From Micavibrio sp. UBA1672 (GTDB lineage Bacteria > Pseudomonadota > Alphaproteobacteria > Micavibrionales > Micavibrionaceae): 43,595 nucleotides of DNA. Position numbers and translations under genes: made by a program. Below are positions 25,158 to 33,370 of this stretch, one piece after another. How positions within the stretch are numbered: position 1 is the stretch's first letter; every line of letters begins with the position of its first letter. Under the pieces are notes generated by a model. The model was not told the origin of the DNA, ran no database searches, and saw only the letters and a program-made list of their open reading frames with translations. The stretch is from positions 1 through 43,595 of the forward strand of contig DCKO01000033.1 in the NCBI GenBank assembly GCA_002320665.1, in the 5' to 3' direction.

Positions 25158-26273
25158 ATGAGCGCTTTGGAAGACTTTAAAACAGGGCTAGAAACCCTAA
25201 AAAAAGCGGAAAGATATAGGAGTTTAAACCTAGCAGATGGGCTGGATTTAACCTCGAATGACTATCTTGGCATGGCGCAAGAGCCATTTTTAAGAAAATG
25301 CGCGATTCAGGCCCTTGAAAATGGTCTGGATATTGGAGCCGCCGGCTCAAGGCTTTTGCGAGGCCATACAAAAAGCCATGCAAATCTAGAGGAATTTGCT
25401 GCCAATCACTTTAACGCCCCCAAAACACTATATTTTTCTTCTGGCTTTCAGGCTAATTATGCCATATTGATGACACTGCCTAGCCGCCATGATGTGATTC
25501 TCTATGATTCCCTAATTCATGCCAGTATGCGTGATGGTATTCAGGCCTCAAAAGCCAAAGGATTTAAATTTGCCCATAATGACCTAAACCAACTGGAAGA
25601 CCGCCTTAAAAAGCATAGTAATTCCAAACAATTATGCTGGATCTGTGTTGAAAGCCTCTATTCTATGGATGGGGATTTTGCGCCTTTGGATAACATCGTA
25701 GAGCTGGCCAAAGACTATAATTTTGTTCTGATCGTTGATGAAGCACATAGCACAGGCATTTACGGCCCACATGGCAAGGGATTAAGCCAAAAGCTAATTG
25801 AAAAACTTGGACATGAACGGATTATTACGGTCCATACGTGTGGCAAAGCCATTGGCGTGGCTGGCGGGCTTATCTGTGCCTCTGATTTCATGATCCAGAC
25901 CCTGATCAATAAAGCACGTCCCTTTATTTATTCTACTGCGCCCATGCCGCTTCAGGCTTATCTGGTACAAAAATCACTGGGATTTCTTTCCGGTAACGAG
26001 GGAGATATACGGAGGACAAAATTATTTGAGCTTTGCGAGCGAGCAAAAGCTTTATTTGGCGAGGCAGGATCACAAATTGTGCCAATTATCCTTGGCGAAG
26101 ATGCCAAAACGCTGGAAATTGCCAAAAAATTACGGGAAAAGGGTTATGATATACGAGCAATTCGTCCACCTACAGTACCAGAAAGCTCTGCGCGTCTTAG
26201 ATTATCTTTAAGCTCGTATTTATTAGTTGAGCAACTCAACTCTTTTGCAGATGACTTCAAAAAGCTCACATAA
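25158..26273 (+). CDS. bioF: 8-amino-7-oxononanoate synthase BioF
   Basis: PLP enzyme of biotin synthesis that condenses pimeloyl-ACP or pimeloyl-CoA with L-alanine to give 8-amino-7-oxononanoate. Alpha-oxoamine synthase family. Motifs: LTSNDYLGMA, GSRLLRGHTKSHANLEE, FSSGFQANYA, VDEAHSTGIYGPHGKG, and HTCGKAIG with the Schiff-base lysine (usually TFGKALG). The C-terminal SSARLRLSLSS is intact. An ATG at 25113 opens the frame 15 codons earlier without a ribosome site; family members begin close to MSALEDFKTG, so 25158 is chosen, but the longer, possibly leaderless, form cannot be excluded. The gene overlaps the convergent unknown gene by 8 nt at its 3' end. Confidence 0.92.
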   Translation: MSALEDFKTGLETLKKAERYRSLNLADGLDLTSNDYLGMAQEPFLRKCAIQALENGLDIGAAGSRLLRGHTKSHANLEEFAANHFNAPKTLYFSSGFQANYAILMTLPSRHDVILYDSLIHASMRDGIQASKAKGFKFAHNDLNQLEDRLKKHSNSKQLCWICVESLYSMDGDFAPLDNIVELAKDYNFVLIVDEAHSTGIYGPHGKGLSQKLIEKLGHERIITVHTCGKAIGVAGGLICASDFMIQTLINKARPFIYSTAPMPLQAYLVQKSLGFLSGNEGDIRRTKLFELCERAKALFGEAGSQIVPIILGEDAKTLEIAKKLREKGYDIRAIRPPTVPESSARLRLSLSSYLLVEQLNSFADDFKKLT

Positions 26274-26688
26274 CAACAGAAAAATTGAATTTAAGCCCTT
26301 GTTTAGCTGCTTTTTCAGCTATTTTTATGGTTTCATCAAGCTCTTCAAGGATGTCTTTGCTATGATCGGAAAATATCCCAAAACGTATATTTCTATTTGA
26401 AACCACCTCCTTTAACACTTTTAGAATCTCAAGAGCATCTTGTCCCTCAGCCCAATTCCCGGTTTTTGCCATGACTTCATTGGTACTTTCCATGCCCTCA
26501 GGCAACTCTTCGTTTGAAAGATTGAATTTCAAATCAGTATCATCCAGCAAAGATGAAAATTCTTTTATTTTGGCCTTTTTACAAAGCTTATCCAACTTGC
26601 CGGTAAATTTAAACAAGGCATAATTATCTGCATCATCTGCTTCAACTACGCCGTCTTTCAATATATTAGCCCATAATACTGTGCTCAC
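26266..26688 (-). CDS. Conserved-looking protein of unknown function inserted between bioF and bioD
   Basis: A 140-residue cytosolic protein, acidic and mostly helical, opening MSTVLWANILKDGVVEADD, with YALFKFTGKLDKLCKKAK and a C-terminal lysine-rich helix. I recall similar small proteins that open with a VLWAN segment, but no function for them. The start is a GTG at 26688 with AGGAG nine bases upstream. It runs against the biotin genes: its 3' end overlaps the bioF stop region by 8 nt, and its start is 67 bp from bioD, so the two share a short divergent promoter region. This placement would split bioF from bioDA unless readthrough occurs. Confidence 0.65.
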   Translation of the reverse strand: MSTVLWANILKDGVVEADDADNYALFKFTGKLDKLCKKAKIKEFSSLLDDTDLKFNLSNEELPEGMESTNEVMAKTGNWAEGQDALEILKVLKEVVSNRNIRFGIFSDHSKDILEELDETIKIAEKAAKQGLKFNFSVVM

Positions 26689-26755
26689 TTGATTTATCTC
26701 CTGATTTTATGCACGGTGTTTTTATGTTTTAAAAATTTTCAGTAATAAAGGCAAT

Positions 26756-27424
26756 ATGAGTCGTTTTATTATCACTGGCACTGATACCGAAATCGGAAAG
26801 ACGGTCTTTTCCGCAGCCTTAATGCTGGGGCTTGAATCTGCTGGCGCGTCGCCGCATTACTGGAAGCCTGTTCAATCCGGCGTCACTGAGGGCATAGATA
26901 CACATACGGTTAAAAGCCTTACAAAGTTTGATAAAGAGCGTTTCTTGGCAGAGTCTTATGTATTTTCAGAAAGTCTTTCCCCGCACCGCGCAGCGGAGCT
27001 TGATGAGAAAACCATTGATATAAATCACCTGCAAAACGATATGCCCGAGGTTAGCGGTTCTCTTATTATCGAGGGTGCAGGCGGGTTAATGGTGCCTTTG
27101 ACGCGCGAAAACCTCTATATCAATTTGTTTAAGAAATGGGATATTCCAGTTATTCTTTGTGCCCGCACCGGACTTGGGACAATCAATCATACACTTTTAT
27201 CGCTTGAGGCTTTGTGGTCACGGAAAATTCCAGTTCACGGGATCGCTTTTGTAGGAGAGCGCAATGCCGATAACGTCAAAACAATCGGGCAGTTTTCGGG
27301 GACTAAAATTCTTGGCACCCTTCCCCTAATAGAAGATTTAAATCGCGAGAATTTGAAGGAAGCCTTCGATGTGCATTTTGACATTGAGGATTTTATTCCC
27401 CAAGACATGGCAATGGCATCCTAA
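26756..27424 (+). CDS. bioD: Dethiobiotin synthetase BioD
   Basis: ATP-dependent enzyme that closes the ureido ring of 7,8-diaminopelargonate with CO2. The P-loop GTDTEIGKT spans residues 8-16. Substrate-site segments KPVQSG and the conserved EGAGGLMVPL are present; HTLLSLEALW and GIAFVGERN follow. At 222 residues it is normal for the family. AAAGG precedes the ATG. The stop overlaps the bioA start by one base (TAATG), so translation is coupled. It starts 67 bp from the divergent unknown gene and needs a promoter in that gap or readthrough from bioF. Confidence 0.95.
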   Translation: MSRFIITGTDTEIGKTVFSAALMLGLESAGASPHYWKPVQSGVTEGIDTHTVKSLTKFDKERFLAESYVFSESLSPHRAAELDEKTIDINHLQNDMPEVSGSLIIEGAGGLMVPLTRENLYINLFKKWDIPVILCARTGLGTINHTLLSLEALWSRKIPVHGIAFVGERNADNVKTIGQFSGTKILGTLPLIEDLNRENLKEAFDVHFDIEDFIPQDMAMAS

Positions 27425-28716
27425 TGACCTATAGTAAATCAACGCTTTGGCACCCCTTTACACAGCACGGCATCGCGCCTGATTCGATTGCTATTGATCA
27501 TGCGAAAGGTGCGTATTTGTATGATAAAGATGGCAAGCGTATTATTGATGCGATTTCCAGTTGGTGGGTCATTACGCACGGGCATTGCAACCCTACAATT
27601 GTTGAGGCCGTTCAAAAACAAGCAGCGAAGCTTGATCAATTAATTTTCGCAGGCTTTACTCATGATCCAGCAGAGAAATTGGCCGAGAAGATTATCCATC
27701 ATACAGGCGGGTTTTATGACCATGTGTTTTATTCCGATAGCGGCTCAACTGCCGTGGAAGTTGCCCTCAAGATGGCTTTGGGGTATTGGGAGAATAAGGG
27801 CAAGTCTAGGCGGAAGATTATAGCGCTGGAGCATGGTTATCACGGAGATACTTTTGGCGCGATGTCCACAGGGGCGCGATCAGTATATAACCGTGCGTAT
27901 GAACCGTTTTTATTTGAGGTCGAGCATATTCCTGTGCCTTTTGAAGGAGAAGAATCCAAGAGCTTTGAAGCGCTTGAGCGCATTTTGAAAAACAATGTGG
28001 ATGATGTCGCCTGCTTTATTTTTGAGCCGCTGTTGCAAGGGGCTGGCGGGATGCATCTCTATTCCGCCGAAGCTCTCAAGACATTGTGTGATATGTGTAA
28101 AAAGCATGATGTTTTTCTGATTGCCGATGAGATTATGACAGGTTTCGGGCGAACAGGAACATTTCTGGCCTGTGATCAGGCAGGTATTAATCCCGATATT
28201 ATGTGCTTATCCAAGGGACTGACTGGCGGTTTTTTACCTATGAGTGCAACGATTTGTACCAGTGATATTTACCAGGCATTCTATAGTACCGATAAGTCAA
28301 AAATGTTTTTTCATTCTTCGTCTTTTACGGCTAATCCCATATCTTGCGCGGCGGCTGTGGCTTCGCTGGAGGTTTGGGAGAATGAGGATGTGCAGGGGCG
28401 CATTGATGCTATCGCCAAGCTTCATAAAAACGCGCTTAAATCTCTGGGGGCACGGCCAGATGTTGAAAACACAAGGTTACTCGGCACGATGATGGCATTT
28501 GATATCATCGCAGAGGAAGGCGGTTATTTGTCTAGTATACAGCCCTATTTGTATGATTTCTTTCTCTCCCGTAACATACTCTTGCGCCCACTGGGTAATA
28601 CAGTGTATATCTTGCCACCATATTGTGTAAGTGAAAAAGATCTGGAGGAGATTTATGACACACTCCATCTCGCCCTGGACAGCCTCAGGGATGAAAGACA
28701 ACAATGCGCGGTTTGA
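27424..28716 (+). CDS. bioA: Adenosylmethionine-8-amino-7-oxononanoate aminotransferase BioA
   Basis: Class III PLP aminotransferase that makes 7,8-diaminopelargonate using S-adenosylmethionine as amino donor, the step before BioD. Motifs: LWHPFTQH at the N-terminus, SSWWVITHGH, YSDSGSTAVEVALKMA (PLP phosphate), EHGYHGDTFGAMS, IADEIMTGFGRTG (cofactor Asp), CLSKGLTGGFLPMS (Schiff-base Lys) and FFHSSSFTANP. Length 430 is normal. The start overlaps the bioD stop; 62 bases of its 3' end also encode the start of the downstream ferritin-like protein. SAM dependence is family knowledge; the lysine-using BioK variant cannot be excluded by eye. Confidence 0.94.
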   Translation: MTYSKSTLWHPFTQHGIAPDSIAIDHAKGAYLYDKDGKRIIDAISSWWVITHGHCNPTIVEAVQKQAAKLDQLIFAGFTHDPAEKLAEKIIHHTGGFYDHVFYSDSGSTAVEVALKMALGYWENKGKSRRKIIALEHGYHGDTFGAMSTGARSVYNRAYEPFLFEVEHIPVPFEGEESKSFEALERILKNNVDDVACFIFEPLLQGAGGMHLYSAEALKTLCDMCKKHDVFLIADEIMTGFGRTGTFLACDQAGINPDIMCLSKGLTGGFLPMSATICTSDIYQAFYSTDKSKMFFHSSSFTANPISCAAAVASLEVWENEDVQGRIDAIAKLHKNALKSLGARPDVENTRLLGTMMAFDIIAEEGGYLSSIQPYLYDFFLSRNILLRPLGNTVYILPPYCVSEKDLEEIYDTLHLALDSLRDERQQCAV

Positions 28717-29302
28717 GAGCCGTGTTCGAAGCTTCCTAGAGCACATTGTCGAAGATAAGCCTCGCCATGCGCTGTTTTTAAATATGCTGGCGATGCTTGA
28801 GCATCTCGGTAGCCGTAAAATTATGCTCTCACAGATGGATCGTGTGATGACGCAAGATACGCTCCAACACTTGGCCGAAGAAGCGCGTCATGCTTATTTT
28901 TTCAAACGTAATGCTGAGCGCGTTGCCGGAAAAGCCCTTGATGGCTGGAGCGATGAAAACACAATGAGCCGCCTGCCCGCCGCGATGTATTTCGGGCGTT
29001 TGGATGCAGGGATTACACGCGTTGTTGGTGAGGAAGCCGCTTATGGGTGGGTATCCCTGATTATCGAGCTTAGAGCATGTTGGCTTTATGCGATTTATCA
29101 GGAAGTGCTCGAGCAATCTTCCGATCATATGTCTTTAAAAAGTTTACTCGCCGAGGAAGATCATCATTTGGCCGAAATGTTTGACATGTGCGGGGAGGAT
29201 TATGATACACTCAAATCCTTAAGTGCGCATGAAACAGAGCTGTTTGAAAAGCTCTGGGGGCGTTTGGAAGAAGAATTGGTAGCTAATAGAGAAGCGGCGT
29301 AA
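28655..29302 (+). CDS. Ferritin-like di-iron protein coupled to bioA
   Basis: A 215-residue helical protein, unassigned by name. It carries a full set of four-helix-bundle di-iron ligands in order: Glu49 (MLEHLG), Glu76-x-x-His79 (EEARH), Glu138 (IIELRA) and Glu168-x-x-His171 (EEDHH). This E, ExxH, E, ExxH pattern defines ferritin-like carboxylate-bridged enzymes and oxidases. No signal peptide or membrane helix. GGAGGAG at 28644-28650, inside bioA, fixes the ATG at 28655; a GTG at 28631 would be longer but poorly placed. The 62-bp overlap with bioA indicates translational coupling and a role linked to biotin or its regulation. Substrate is unknown. It could instead be a rubrerythrin-like stress protein. 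Confidence 0.75.
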   Translation: MTHSISPWTASGMKDNNARFESRVRSFLEHIVEDKPRHALFLNMLAMLEHLGSRKIMLSQMDRVMTQDTLQHLAEEARHAYFFKRNAERVAGKALDGWSDENTMSRLPAAMYFGRLDAGITRVVGEEAAYGWVSLIIELRACWLYAIYQEVLEQSSDHMSLKSLLAEEDHHLAEMFDMCGEDYDTLKSLSAHETELFEKLWGRLEEELVANREAA

Positions 29303-29304
29303 TT

Positions 29305-29718
29305 ATGGACCAAGAAATTGAAATATCAGACATTATTCAGGTTGTTGACGACACTTTGTCGGGGCTATTTGAATCTGCACAAAGAGATGTTAATTCGCTT
29401 ACGGATGCAGCGCCTGATGCCGAGACACGTAAGGAACTAACGCAAGGCTTGGCCCAAGCTTATAGAGACTCTAGTTTAGAGGCAATTATTTTATTATCGG
29501 CAGAAGCAGGGCATTCTTTTGAAGAAATTCATGATATTTTTGATATAGATCATGAGACAATTGCAAATTTTTATATGGCTGCTGTAACTGACTACAAAAG
29601 AGAATCAGAAGATTTTTCTAGGCTAGTTGCACAATCAGCAAAAAAACTGGGGTTGGAGCCAACGAATTTTGTATGTGTACAAGATGAGACAGGTAACTTT
29701 ACCCCTTCCGACCTTTAA
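29305..29718 (+). CDS. Small acidic protein with a possible HTH segment
   Basis: A 137-residue acidic cytosolic protein that begins 2 nt after the ferritin-like gene stop and so belongs to the bioDA operon. The region at about residues 68-92 (AGHSFEEIHDIFDIDHETIANF) has the spacing of a helix-turn-helix or sigma region-4 element (E-x-I-x-x-x-x-x-I-x-x-x-T-I). The rest is amphipathic helix, rich in Glu and Asp. Overall acidity argues against simple DNA binding. I do not recognise a family. dnaN follows 62 bp later and may be read from the same transcript. Confidence 0.6.
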   Translation: MDQEIEISDIIQVVDDTLSGLFESAQRDVNSLTDAAPDAETRKELTQGLAQAYRDSSLEAIILLSAEAGHSFEEIHDIFDIDHETIANFYMAAVTDYKRESEDFSRLVAQSAKKLGLEPTNFVCVQDETGNFTPSDL

Positions 29719-29780
29719 TTCGCTGTGCTAAGCTTCGCCGTATTAGCGGATATTAACGAATATATGGATGGAATTAGACG

Positions 29781-30896
29781 ATGAAGCTGAGTATTGAGCG
29801 AGCAGCCCTTTTGAGATCACTGAACCACGTGCAAAGCGTTGTGGAACGCCGGAATACTATTCCTATCCTCTCTAATGTCCTGATGAAGGCCGAAGATGGT
29901 GTTTTGTCCCTTTGCTCCACCGATATGGACCTCGAAATCAATGAATCTGTTGCCGCTAATGTCAGTGAGCCGGGTGCGACCACTGCGCCAGCACATACTT
30001 TTCATGATATTGTCCGCAAACTCCCTGGTGATTCGGATGTTGAAATCGAGCTAAAGCCTGATGGCACGCAGATTATAGTAAAATCCGGTCGTTCCCAGTT
30101 TAAATTGAGTTGTCTGCCAGTTGCCGACTTTCCAGAGATTTCGACAGGTGATCTGCCGAATAACTTTTCTATTCCGGCGACAGATTTACGCGCCCTGATT
30201 GATCGCACAAAATTTGCGATGAGCACAGAAGAAACACGCTATTACCTGAACGGCATTTACTTACATGCGGCCGAGAGTAACGGCGTGAATGTCTTGCGCG
30301 CTGTGGCGACTGACGGGCACAGACTGGCCCGCTTCGAGATGCCTCTGCCCGAAAGTGCCACTGACATGCCGGGCATTATTATCCCGCGTAAAACTATTCT
30401 TGAAATTCGTAAATTAATCGAGGACGCAGCCGACCAGATCAATATCAGTCTTTCAGAAGGCAAGATCCGCTTTGCCTTTGATCATATCGTCCTGACATCA
30501 AAGCTTATTGATGGGACGTTCCCTGATTATGGCCGCGTTATCCCAGAGGGTAATGACAAGATTGTTGAAGTCGACCCCAAGGCTTTTTCTTCTGCGATTG
30601 ACCGCGTTTCTACGATTTCCGATGAAAAATCACGCGCCCTGAAAATTACCCTTAACGGTAAGCAAATGACACTTTCTGCGAATTCACCGGAAAGCGGCAG
30701 CGCGACAGAAGAAATGGAAGTGAATGGCGATTCGACAATAGAAATCGGCTTTAATGCGAAGTACTTGCTGGATATTACATCTCAGATAGAGGGTGAAGGC
30801 TGCCGCATGACTTTGGCTGATTCTGGAAGCCCGACCATCATTCAGGATAATAGTGACACCTCCTCACTCTATGTTCTGATGCCTCTGCGCGTCTAG
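29781..30896 (+). CDS. dnaN: DNA polymerase III beta sliding clamp DnaN
   Basis: Ring-shaped dimer that tethers DNA polymerases to the template. Length is 371 residues in three similar domains. Recognisable parts: MKLSIERAALLRSLNHVQSVVERR at the N-terminus, NTIPILSNVLM, LSCLPVADFPEI, ATDGHRLA near residue 175 and the C-terminal SSLYVLMPLRV, which forms part of the peptide-binding pocket. The ATG follows a GGAATTAGACG spacer. It is not next to dnaA or recF here; those are absent from the window, so this is not an origin region. The next gene begins 9 nt after its stop. Confidence 0.97.
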   Translation: MKLSIERAALLRSLNHVQSVVERRNTIPILSNVLMKAEDGVLSLCSTDMDLEINESVAANVSEPGATTAPAHTFHDIVRKLPGDSDVEIELKPDGTQIIVKSGRSQFKLSCLPVADFPEISTGDLPNNFSIPATDLRALIDRTKFAMSTEETRYYLNGIYLHAAESNGVNVLRAVATDGHRLARFEMPLPESATDMPGIIIPRKTILEIRKLIEDAADQINISLSEGKIRFAFDHIVLTSKLIDGTFPDYGRVIPEGNDKIVEVDPKAFSSAIDRVSTISDEKSRALKITLNGKQMTLSANSPESGSATEEMEVNGDSTIEIGFNAKYLLDITSQIEGEGCRMTLADSGSPTIIQDNSDTSSLYVLMPLRV

Positions 30897-30905
30897 AGCA
30901 ATACA

Positions 30906-31400
30906 ATGAAGGCACTTGTCGGAATATTAAGCATCACTTGTGTTGCCTTGGTTATCTTACTGGTCTTCAAACCCCATGAAAATTTTGGAGAGCCCGAAGC
31001 GCCTGAAATCGATAGAAGCGGTATCACATTGTTTTACAATGAAATTGATGAGGCTTTGAATTATCCGCAAATTCTATCTGCCAAAATTATTTCGGAAAGT
31101 TCTGATAAGATCATTTTCAATATTACATATTACTATCCCGAGCAGACAGAGGGTGAGACATATAACTTGTCAGTTCATCCCGATACTGGTGATTGGGCCT
31201 ATAGCGGGAATGAAATATTTATAGGTAGCCGAACCATCCCGATTACTGTTAGCTTGAGAATTAAAGAGGCAGGCAGGACCCTATCAGAATCCACCGTCAT
31301 GTACTTCTATGTAAATCACTACCGCGATAACAAATATATTGGCAAAGTCTTTGATCAGGTTGTCCCTTTTGAAAAAATCTGGAAAAAGAAGGGCTATTAA
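30906..31400 (+). CDS. Membrane-anchored protein of unknown function
   Basis: A 164-residue protein with one N-terminal transmembrane helix (about residues 4-22) and a soluble part outside the cytoplasm, composed mainly of strands. IIFNITYYYPEQTEGETYNLSVHPD and WAYSGNEIFIGSRTIPITVSLRI alternate hydrophobic and polar residues like an Ig-like sandwich. It ends in the basic tail KIWKKKGY. No cysteine lies in the soluble part. It starts 9 nt after dnaN. I do not recognise it. Confidence 0.6.
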   Translation: MKALVGILSITCVALVILLVFKPHENFGEPEAPEIDRSGITLFYNEIDEALNYPQILSAKIISESSDKIIFNITYYYPEQTEGETYNLSVHPDTGDWAYSGNEIFIGSRTIPITVSLRIKEAGRTLSESTVMYFYVNHYRDNKYIGKVFDQVVPFEKIWKKKGY

Positions 31401-31401
31401 T

Positions 31402-31432
31402 TTTTAGGTTACTTTTTTAGCCTAAAACTTTT
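31402..31432 (+). terminator. Possible intrinsic terminator before the aminotransferase gene
   Basis: TTTTAGG (31402-31408) and CCTAAAA (31421-31427) can pair over 7 bp with a 12-nt loop, followed by CTTTTAT. It would separate the dnaN unit from the aminotransferase gene, but it is short and only three pairs are not A-T or G-T. Confidence 0.35.
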
Positions 31433-31459
31433 ATAGTGCTGGCAAAAATAAGGGTGCTT

Positions 31460-32626
31460 ATGACTAACACATTAAAAACATCAACACGTTCAGATATCGC
31501 TTCATTCCGTGCATTGGATATTATGCGTCAGGTCCATGATCTTGAAGATCAAGGCGTTGATATTCGCAAAATGGGCGCCGGACAACCCCATGTGGGTGCG
31601 CCGCAAAAAGCGCTGGATTATGCTGCGTCTATGATTACTAAAGACCCGCGTCAGGGCTATACTGAAGCTATTGGCATGATTACTTTGCGCCAGCGCATAG
31701 CCCAATATTACACAGATTATTACGGCACAATGGCAAAGGCCGAGAATATTTGTGTTACCGCCGGATCATCTTCGGCGTTTATCCTTACTTTTTTGGCAGC
31801 TTTTGATGCTGGTGACCGCGTTGCCATCTGCGCGCCGACATATCCGGCTTACAGGAATATCCTTAAATCCCTGAATATTGAGGTCGTAGAGATTGAAACG
31901 CGCTCGGCAGACCACTACCAACCAACCGCCGAGTTACTGGAGCATTGCGGGCAGAATTTTGATGGCTTGATTATTAATTCGCCATCTAATCCATCCGGTA
32001 CAATGATTGATGATGCCGAGCTAGAGAAAATCTGTAACTGGTGTAAAGATAAGGGCGTACGTCTGATCTCAGATGAAGCTTATCATGGCATTACCTATGA
32101 GCGCAAAGCAGCAACTGCTCTGCAATATTCTGATCAGGTTATTATTTTAAATACGTTTTCCAAATATTTTGCCATGACTGGCTGGCGTTTGGGCTGGACG
32201 GTTTTGCCCGATGATTTGAAAGATCCGGTTAAAAAGCTTTCAGAGAATCTATTTGTTTCACCGCCAACAATTTCCCAACATTTGGCCTATAAGATTTTTG
32301 ATCATGTGAGTGATCTGGATGTTTATGTTCAGGGCTATGCAGAGAACCGTGCAATTGTATTAGAGGAATTACCAAAGATCGGTATCGAGAACTTCACAGC
32401 CGCGCATGGTGCCTTTTATATATATGCTGATATACACGCCCTGAGCAATGACAGCGAAGCTTTTTGTAAGCATGCACTGGATGAGGCAAAGGTTTCTATA
32501 ACCCCCGGCACAGATTTTGATTTAAACCGTGGCTCGGGCACTATCCGTATTTGTTATGCTGATAGTCAGGAAAACATAATCGAGGCTTGCCAGCGCCTTA
32601 AAAACTGGTCATCATCTGTTAGATGA
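31460..32626 (+). CDS. Class I/II PLP aminotransferase
   Basis: A 388-residue fold-type I aminotransferase of the aspartate/alanine family. The frame has a GTG at 31436, but AAGGGTG sits just before the ATG at 31460. Motifs: RKMGAGQPHVGAPQKALDYA, AGSSSAFILTF, INSPSNPSGTM (substrate and PLP loop), SDEAYHGITYE (cofactor Asp/Tyr) and NTFSKYFAMTGWRLGW with the Schiff-base lysine and phosphate-binding Arg. GSGTIRICYADS near the C-terminus carries the carboxylate-binding Arg. Substrate cannot be read from sequence. The stop overlaps the next gene (ATGA at 32623). Confidence 0.88.
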   Translation: MTNTLKTSTRSDIASFRALDIMRQVHDLEDQGVDIRKMGAGQPHVGAPQKALDYAASMITKDPRQGYTEAIGMITLRQRIAQYYTDYYGTMAKAENICVTAGSSSAFILTFLAAFDAGDRVAICAPTYPAYRNILKSLNIEVVEIETRSADHYQPTAELLEHCGQNFDGLIINSPSNPSGTMIDDAELEKICNWCKDKGVRLISDEAYHGITYERKAATALQYSDQVIILNTFSKYFAMTGWRLGWTVLPDDLKDPVKKLSENLFVSPPTISQHLAYKIFDHVSDLDVYVQGYAENRAIVLEELPKIGIENFTAAHGAFYIYADIHALSNDSEAFCKHALDEAKVSITPGTDFDLNRGSGTIRICYADSQENIIEACQRLKNWSSSVR

Positions 32627-33357
32627 AATATGGCTCAATCAGTCTTAAATACAAAGAATCAGGCAATGTTTTATGGTTTGTACTTCTGACTATTGCCTTG
32701 CTCGGTATGCTGACATTTGTCGTCAGCCGCAATAGTTCTACCGTCAATCAATCAGGCAGCGCCGAGCAGAATCGAATTAGAGCGGCCGCTCTTTTGCGCT
32801 ATACAAAATCAATCGAGACCGCTGTTCAGAAAATGGTTTTGAATGACGGGATTAGTGAAAATGATCTGGATTTTGTGGCACTAGGCGCAGCTCATGACAA
32901 CCCAAACTGCAATGACAGCTTCTGTGAAGTTTTCCACGTTGAAGGAGGTGGTGTAGATTATCGCAGGGCCTCTAATGTCCTTAGTGACAGCAATTTTTCT
33001 TATAATTGGCACATATCAACAGGAAATCGCGTCGGTAGCATGGGGTGCGATGATAATATACCTGCCTGCAAAGAACTTCTATTGTTACTTCAAGGTGTGC
33101 CAGAAGGCATTTGTTTACAAGTCAATAAAATACTAGGCATTGAGAATCCTTCAAATGCCTTGCCTCAACAAAGTGATGTGAATCATGGTTCTGCCTATCA
33201 AGGCTCATTTACTAACAATCCTACTAATGAATATATCGGGGGCACAAATGCAGTTACCCAATCCCCGCAGGTTCGTGGTCATCAAGCCGGATGCGTCTAC
33301 GAATATGGTGGAGGGCAAAACACTGTTTATTATTATCATGCCCTCTTGCCGCGCTAA
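32623..33357 (+). CDS. Pseudopilin-like secreted protein of unknown function
   Basis: A 244-residue protein. After a short charged start, ESGNVLWFVLLTIALLGMLTFVV forms one hydrophobic helix, followed by an Asn/Ser stretch and a long amphipathic helix; this resembles pilin-like N-termini. The canonical prepilin peptidase site (Gly followed by Phe and Glu at +5) is not present, so it may be anchored rather than assembled. The rest carries several Cys (NPNCNDSFCEV, GCDDNIPACKE) that could form disulfides, and the segment VFHVEGGGVDYRRAS, a pattern I associate with an uncharacterised alphaproteobacterial pilin-like group. It is translationally coupled to the aminotransferase through ATGA. Confidence 0.6.
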   Translation: MKYGSISLKYKESGNVLWFVLLTIALLGMLTFVVSRNSSTVNQSGSAEQNRIRAAALLRYTKSIETAVQKMVLNDGISENDLDFVALGAAHDNPNCNDSFCEVFHVEGGGVDYRRASNVLSDSNFSYNWHISTGNRVGSMGCDDNIPACKELLLLLQGVPEGICLQVNKILGIENPSNALPQQSDVNHGSAYQGSFTNNPTNEYIGGTNAVTQSPQVRGHQAGCVYEYGGGQNTVYYYHALLPR

Positions 33358-33370
33358 TGAGCGTTTTTTT
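33352..33370 (+). terminator. Short hairpin plus T-run after the pseudopilin-like gene
   Basis: CGCT (33352-33355), AATG loop, AGCG (33360-33363), then seven T. The stem is only 4 bp, but the T-run is good. The first arm overlaps the gene's last codons. It also abuts the 3' end of convergent rne. Confidence 0.45.

Noticed and set aside
29719..29780. Replication origin beside dnaN
   Set aside because: No DnaA-box cluster is visible and dnaA, recF and gyrB are absent; dnaN here sits after a biotin unit.
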